Part shown: positions 5,331 through 5,401 of the stretch, one piece after another | Layout: the number at the start of each line of letters is the position of its first letter | Numbering within the stretch: position 1 is the first letter of the stretch | Assembly (NCBI GenBank): GCA_934465125.1 | Contig: CAKSKO010000097.1 | Location: forward strand, 1-5,401 | Direction: 5' to 3' | Source of the DNA: an uncultured Eubacteriales bacterium | Lineage (GTDB): Bacteria > Bacillota > Clostridia > Oscillospirales > Acutalibacteraceae | Length of the DNA: 5,401 nt | Translations under genes and position numbers: made by a program | The notes under the pieces: generated by a model | The model's database searches: none | What the model was told of the DNA's origin: nothing | Seen by the model: only the letters and a program-made list of their open reading frames with translations

Positions 5331-5359
5331 TTGACAAAAATCGGATGGCATGATATTAT
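5331..5359 (+). promoter_or_regulatory. Strong rightward promoter for a gene beyond the window
   Basis: Consensus TTGACA at 5331-5336, a 17-base spacer and TATTAT at 5354-5359, with an extended -10 TG at 5351-5352. The start should lie near 5366. The leader begins with a small hairpin, CTGTC (5367-5371) pairing with GACAG (5377-5381). No coding start is visible before the window ends, so the gene it serves is unknown. Confidence 0.85.
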
Positions 5360-5401
5360 ATATGAGCTGTCAGCGAGACAGTGAATCACACGGGTTTAAA
5401 A

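Noticed and set aside
5171..5389. N-terminal extension of the PHP protein to an ATG at 5389, giving a hydrophobic leader
   Set aside because: It comes from A-tracts and G/A-rich DNA read on the opposite strand. A good promoter and ribosome site lie inside it, before the ATG at 5170, and the PHP motif is expected at the N-terminus.
1..5401. tRNA, rRNA, CRISPR array, transposase or insertion-sequence ends
   Set aside because: No cloverleaf, spaced repeat array, transposase motif or terminal inverted repeats were seen on either strand.

Overview
The window looks like chromosomal DNA of a low-to-moderate GC Gram-positive bacterium, most likely a clostridial Firmicute. The evidence is strong GGAGG-type ribosome binding sites before every gene, sigma-A-like promoters with 17-base spacers, compact rho-independent terminators and Gram-positive signal peptides. 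Species cannot be told from this sequence.

Layout: (1) 35-754 (+) encodes a TtcA-family PP-loop ATPase (tRNA 2-thiolation type), closed by a strong terminator. (2) 988-3231 (+) encodes a large secreted protein: signal peptide, two CARDB-like beta-sandwich repeats, a caspase/CHAT-like (clan CD) cysteine peptidase domain with a visible His/Cys dyad, and a C-terminal domain. (3) 3490-4167 (+) encodes a small secreted paralogue that keeps only the N-terminal motif and the C-terminal domain, without CARDB repeats or peptidase. (4) 4334-5170 (-) encodes a PHP-domain metallophosphoesterase that converges on the small paralogue and shares its terminator region. (5) 5171-5401 holds the divergent promoter of the PHP gene and a near-consensus promoter reading rightward out of the window, behind phased A-tracts. 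The two flanking genes look like ordinary housekeeping genes. The two secreted genes between them are visibly richer in A+T, as expected of accessory DNA.

The most unusual observation concerns the ends of the two secreted genes. Each stops at a UGA codon in the same local context (TTCCATGAG, Pro codon before the stop). In each, the same reading frame continues past the UGA for 33 or 36 codons to a TAA. Both extensions encode a charged xEKR...KI junction, one hydrophobic membrane-spanning segment and a Lys/Arg-rich tail. The two extensions align from their first residue although the proteins have diverged strongly. The simplest hypothesis is a conserved recoding switch: termination gives a secreted protein, and UGA readthrough gives a membrane-anchored one. 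The peptidase and its peptidase-less paralogue would then form a surface system with two localisation states. This is inference and needs comparative and protein-level tests. A fixed ancestral nonsense mutation is the main alternative.

A second observation is a roughly 949-base tandem-duplication footprint. A segment of terminator tail plus the last codons of the PHP gene occurs after both secreted genes, which suggests the small paralogue arose by, or was inserted through, local duplication.
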